Positions 4,580-6,348 of a stretch of 6,348 nucleotides of DNA are shown here, in pieces. The stretch's first letter is position 1, and each line of letters starts with the position of its first letter. Source of the stretch: Treponema sp. (GTDB lineage Bacteria; Spirochaetota; Spirochaetia; Treponematales; Treponemataceae); assembly GCA_016296655.1 (NCBI GenBank), contig JAEDIW010000084.1:1-6348 (forward strand), read 5' to 3'. The translations under genes and the position numbers were made by a program. The notes under the pieces are model-generated. The model was not told the origin of the DNA. It searched no databases and saw only the letters and a program-made list of their open reading frames with translations.

Positions 4580-6348
4580 TTATAAGCGGATTACGGATTC
4601 AACAAGTTTCTTAAAATCAGAATTCTGCTTGACACCATGAGTATCAAGCCGCTCTGAAATATGAAAAAGGCCGTTGCCCTCGTCAACAATCGGTTCGTCA
4701 GCCATACAAAGTTCAGATACTGCCTGATTATTTGCGGCAAACTGTGTAAAAGAAAAACTGTCAAAACCTGTATTTAAAAGAGTACCGTCAAAGTCTCTGC
4801 CAGATTTTACAGCTGACTCCTTCCTGAATTTTAAAAGCTCATCCGATGCCTTACGTGTCAAAAATCTCTGCTGATTCATAGAATTTTCTGTTTTTAAAAT
4901 ATTTTTTGCATTTAAATTTGCAAGGGCTGATGCAACTGCAAGCAATCCCCTGCCTGTTTTTTTCTTTTCGGCTTTTTCAAGAATAACTTTAGAGTTCTGC
5001 AAGATATTTTCATTTTTTTTGCCGCAAGAATCTGAACTCTCTGTTACGGCCTCTAGGGTTTGTTCTGCAGATTCTACGGGTTTTGCAGATTCTGCGGCAA
5101 CCGGATTTTCTGGCAGTGTAGAATTTTCTTCTTTATCCAAATCTGAAAAATCTAAATCTGCAATTTCAAAGCCGTCATTTGAGCCGATTTCAACTGTATC
5201 TGAAAGTTTGCCGTCAGAGTCAAAGCCTGCACACTCATTTTCAAACGAATGAATTTCTTTGCAAGTTTTTACTTCATCGGCAAGCTCTGCAGACTCTGCC
5301 AGTTCTGCCACTTCAGCTTCTTCAACTTCGTCGGCAAGTTCTGCAGGCTCTGCCAGTTCTGCCACTTCGGCTTCTTCAACTTCGTCGGCAACTTCTGCAG
5401 GCTCTGCCACTTCGGCTTCTTCAACTTCATCGGCAAGTTCTGCAGGTTCCGCTAGTTCTGCCGATTCAGCTTCTTCAACTTCGTCGGCAAGCTCTGCAGG
5501 CTCTGCCAGTTCTGCAACTTCGGCTTCTTCAACTTCGTCGGCAACTTCTGCTGGCTCTGCCACTTCGGCTTCTTCAACTTCGTCGGCAAGCTCTGCAGGT
5601 TCTGCCAGTTCTGCCACTTCGGCTTCTTCAACTTCGTCGGCAAGCTCTGCAGGTTCTGCCAATTCGGCATCTTCAACTTCATCGGCAACTTCTGCAGACT
5701 CTGCCAGTTCTGCCGCTTCAGCTTCTTCAACTTCATCGGCAACTTCTGCAGGCTCTGCCAGTTCTGCTGCTTCGACTGCTTCAACTTCGTCAGCAACTTC
5801 TGCAGGTTCTGCTAGTTCTACTGATTCGGCTTCTTCAACTTCGTCGGCAACTTCTGCAGGTTCTGCCAGTTCTGCCACTTCGGCTTCTTCAACTTTGTCG
5901 GCAACTTCTGCAGGTTCTGCCAGTTCTGCCGCTTCAGCTTCTTCAACTTCGTCGGTAACTTCTGCAGGCTCTGCCAGTTCTGCATCTTCGGATTCTTCAA
6001 CTTCGTCGGCAAGCTCTGCAGGCTCTGCCAGTTCTGCCACTTCGGCTTCTTCAACTTCGCCGGCAAGCTCTGCAGACTCTGCCAGTTCTGCCACTTCAGC
6101 TTCTTCAACTTCATCGGCAAGCTCTGCAGACTCTGCCAATTCTGCCGCTTCGGCTTCTTCAACTTCGTCGGCAACTTCTGCAGGCTCTGCTAGTTCTGCC
6201 GCTTCAGCTTCTTCAACTTCGTCGGCAAGCTCTGCAGGCTCTGCCAGTTCTGCCGATTCGGCTTCTTCAACTTCATCGGCAAGCTCTGCAGGTTCTGCCA
6301 GTTCTGCCGCTTCAGCTTCTTCAACTTCGTCGGCAACTTCTGCAGGTT
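4580..6348 (-). CDS. Acidic alanine/glutamate tandem-repeat protein, 5' end outside the window
   Basis: The frame is open from the window's right edge to the TAA at 4582-4580, giving 588 full codons. A start called at 6139 would be a TTG (the Leu of an ordinary repeat unit) with no Shine-Dalgarno, and I reject it: the repeats continue in frame to 6346. The visible protein has about 360 residues of 18-residue repeats of the type AELAEPAELADEVEEAEV, with about eight acidic and almost no basic residues per unit. A unique tail of about 229 residues follows. The tail has an acidic linker (IADLDFSDLDKEE), a short decayed Ala/Glu/Ser stretch, a basic patch (KAEKKKTGRG) with a short hydrophobic run (LLAVASALANL), and an apparently folded end finishing SDFKKLVESVIRL. 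I do not recognise the family. The acidic repeats recall the treponemal Arp protein in style only, with no claim of homology. Location and function are unknown because the N-terminus is missing. Confidence 0.8.
   Translation of the reverse strand, partial: PAEVADEVEEAEAAELAEPAELADEVEEAESAELAEPAELADEVEEAEAAELAEPAEVADEVEEAEAAELAESAELADEVEEAEVAELAESAELAGEVEEAEVAELAEPAELADEVEESEDAELAEPAEVTDEVEEAEAAELAEPAEVADKVEEAEVAELAEPAEVADEVEEAESVELAEPAEVADEVEAVEAAELAEPAEVADEVEEAEAAELAESAEVADEVEDAELAEPAELADEVEEAEVAELAEPAELADEVEEAEVAEPAEVADEVEEAEVAELAEPAELADEVEEAESAELAEPAELADEVEEAEVAEPAEVADEVEEAEVAELAEPAELADEVEEAEVAELAESAELADEVKTCKEIHSFENECAGFDSDGKLSDTVEIGSNDGFEIADLDFSDLDKEENSTLPENPVAAESAKPVESAEQTLEAVTESSDSCGKKNENILQNSKVILEKAEKKKTGRGLLAVASALANLNAKNILKTENSMNQQRFLTRKASDELLKFRKESAVKSGRDFDGTLLNTGFDSFSFTQFAANNQAVSELCMADEPIVDEGNGLFHISERLDTHGVKQNSDFKKLVESVIRL
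5270..6348 (-). repeat. Coding tandem repeat array, 54-bp unit (18 residues), about 20 copies in view
   Basis: On the reverse strand the array runs from the window edge to 5270. It comprises a partial unit (6346-6308), 19 complete units and a final partial unit (5308-5270) that breaks off after ADEV. Sixteen complete units are 54 bp and three are 45 bp (5669-5713, 5516-5560, 5363-5407), so the frame is always kept. Each unit reads as six tripeptides (AEL, AEP or AES, AEL or AEV, ADE, VEE, AEV/AEA/AES), showing a 9-bp sub-module. Units 5309-5461 and 5462-5614 form a 153-bp duplication. Most variation is at Pro/Ser (one base change), Leu/Val and the last residue. Confidence 0.95.

Noticed and set aside
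5179..5958. 259-residue forward reading frame rich in Leu/Gln/Arg
   Set aside because: It is the complement of the acidic repeat array; the 54-bp period keeps this frame open. It lacks a ribosome-binding site and any non-repeat continuation.
6137..6139. TTG as start codon of the acidic repeat protein
   Set aside because: It is the ordinary Leu codon in one repeat unit, has no Shine-Dalgarno, and identical repeats continue in frame upstream to the window edge.
5270..6348. CRISPR array
   Set aside because: The units are contiguous 54-bp coding repeats without spacers, all in one open frame.

Overview
The window looks like an accessory-to-ordinary stretch of a moderately AT-rich bacterial chromosome, most likely a host-associated Treponema or close spirochaete. 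That assignment is an inference. It rests on the 512-residue forward gene, which resembles a spirochaete-restricted family of unknown function, on the overall codon usage, and on the very long acidic tandem-repeat protein. No RNA gene, CRISPR array or transposase was found.

Layout. Positions 1-437 are non-coding and hold a dispersed-looking motif (32-55), a GC-rich element of about 70 bp (137-205), two inverted repeats (316-345, 355-379) and an A-tract plus sigma70-like promoter (380-431). A forward gene of unknown function follows (438-1976). It converges on a reverse-strand operon read from 4325 down to 2100: a hotdog-fold acyl-CoA thioesterase (3909-4325), metN (2854-3888) and metI (2100-2762). 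A strong intrinsic terminator follows metI, and its U-tract overlaps the last codons of the convergent gene. Upstream lies a 254-bp intergenic stretch containing a second, reversed copy of the GC-rich element (4456-4524). The right part (4580-6348) is the 3' portion of a reverse-strand gene encoding about 20 tandem 18-residue alanine/glutamate repeats followed by a unique tail of about 229 residues. Its frame is still open at the window edge, so its true start is outside the window.

How the genes work together. MetN (ATPase with a C-terminal methionine-sensing domain) and MetI (permease) would form the core of a methionine ABC importer. The substrate-binding lipoprotein MetQ is not encoded next to them and must come from elsewhere. 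The thioesterase shares the operon but has no obvious biochemical link to methionine uptake.

Points of interest. (1) The two copies of the GC-rich element differ at about 15 of 69 positions, yet two of the base pairs in their small hairpins change in a compensatory way. (2) The two first-in-transcript genes have promoters that place the transcription start at or next to the ATG, with no Shine-Dalgarno, while the two internal operon genes have clear ones. (3) The acidic repeat array is hierarchical, with a 9-bp module, a 54-bp unit, 45-bp variants and a 153-bp segmental duplication. No complete new defence or mobile system can be supported from this window.
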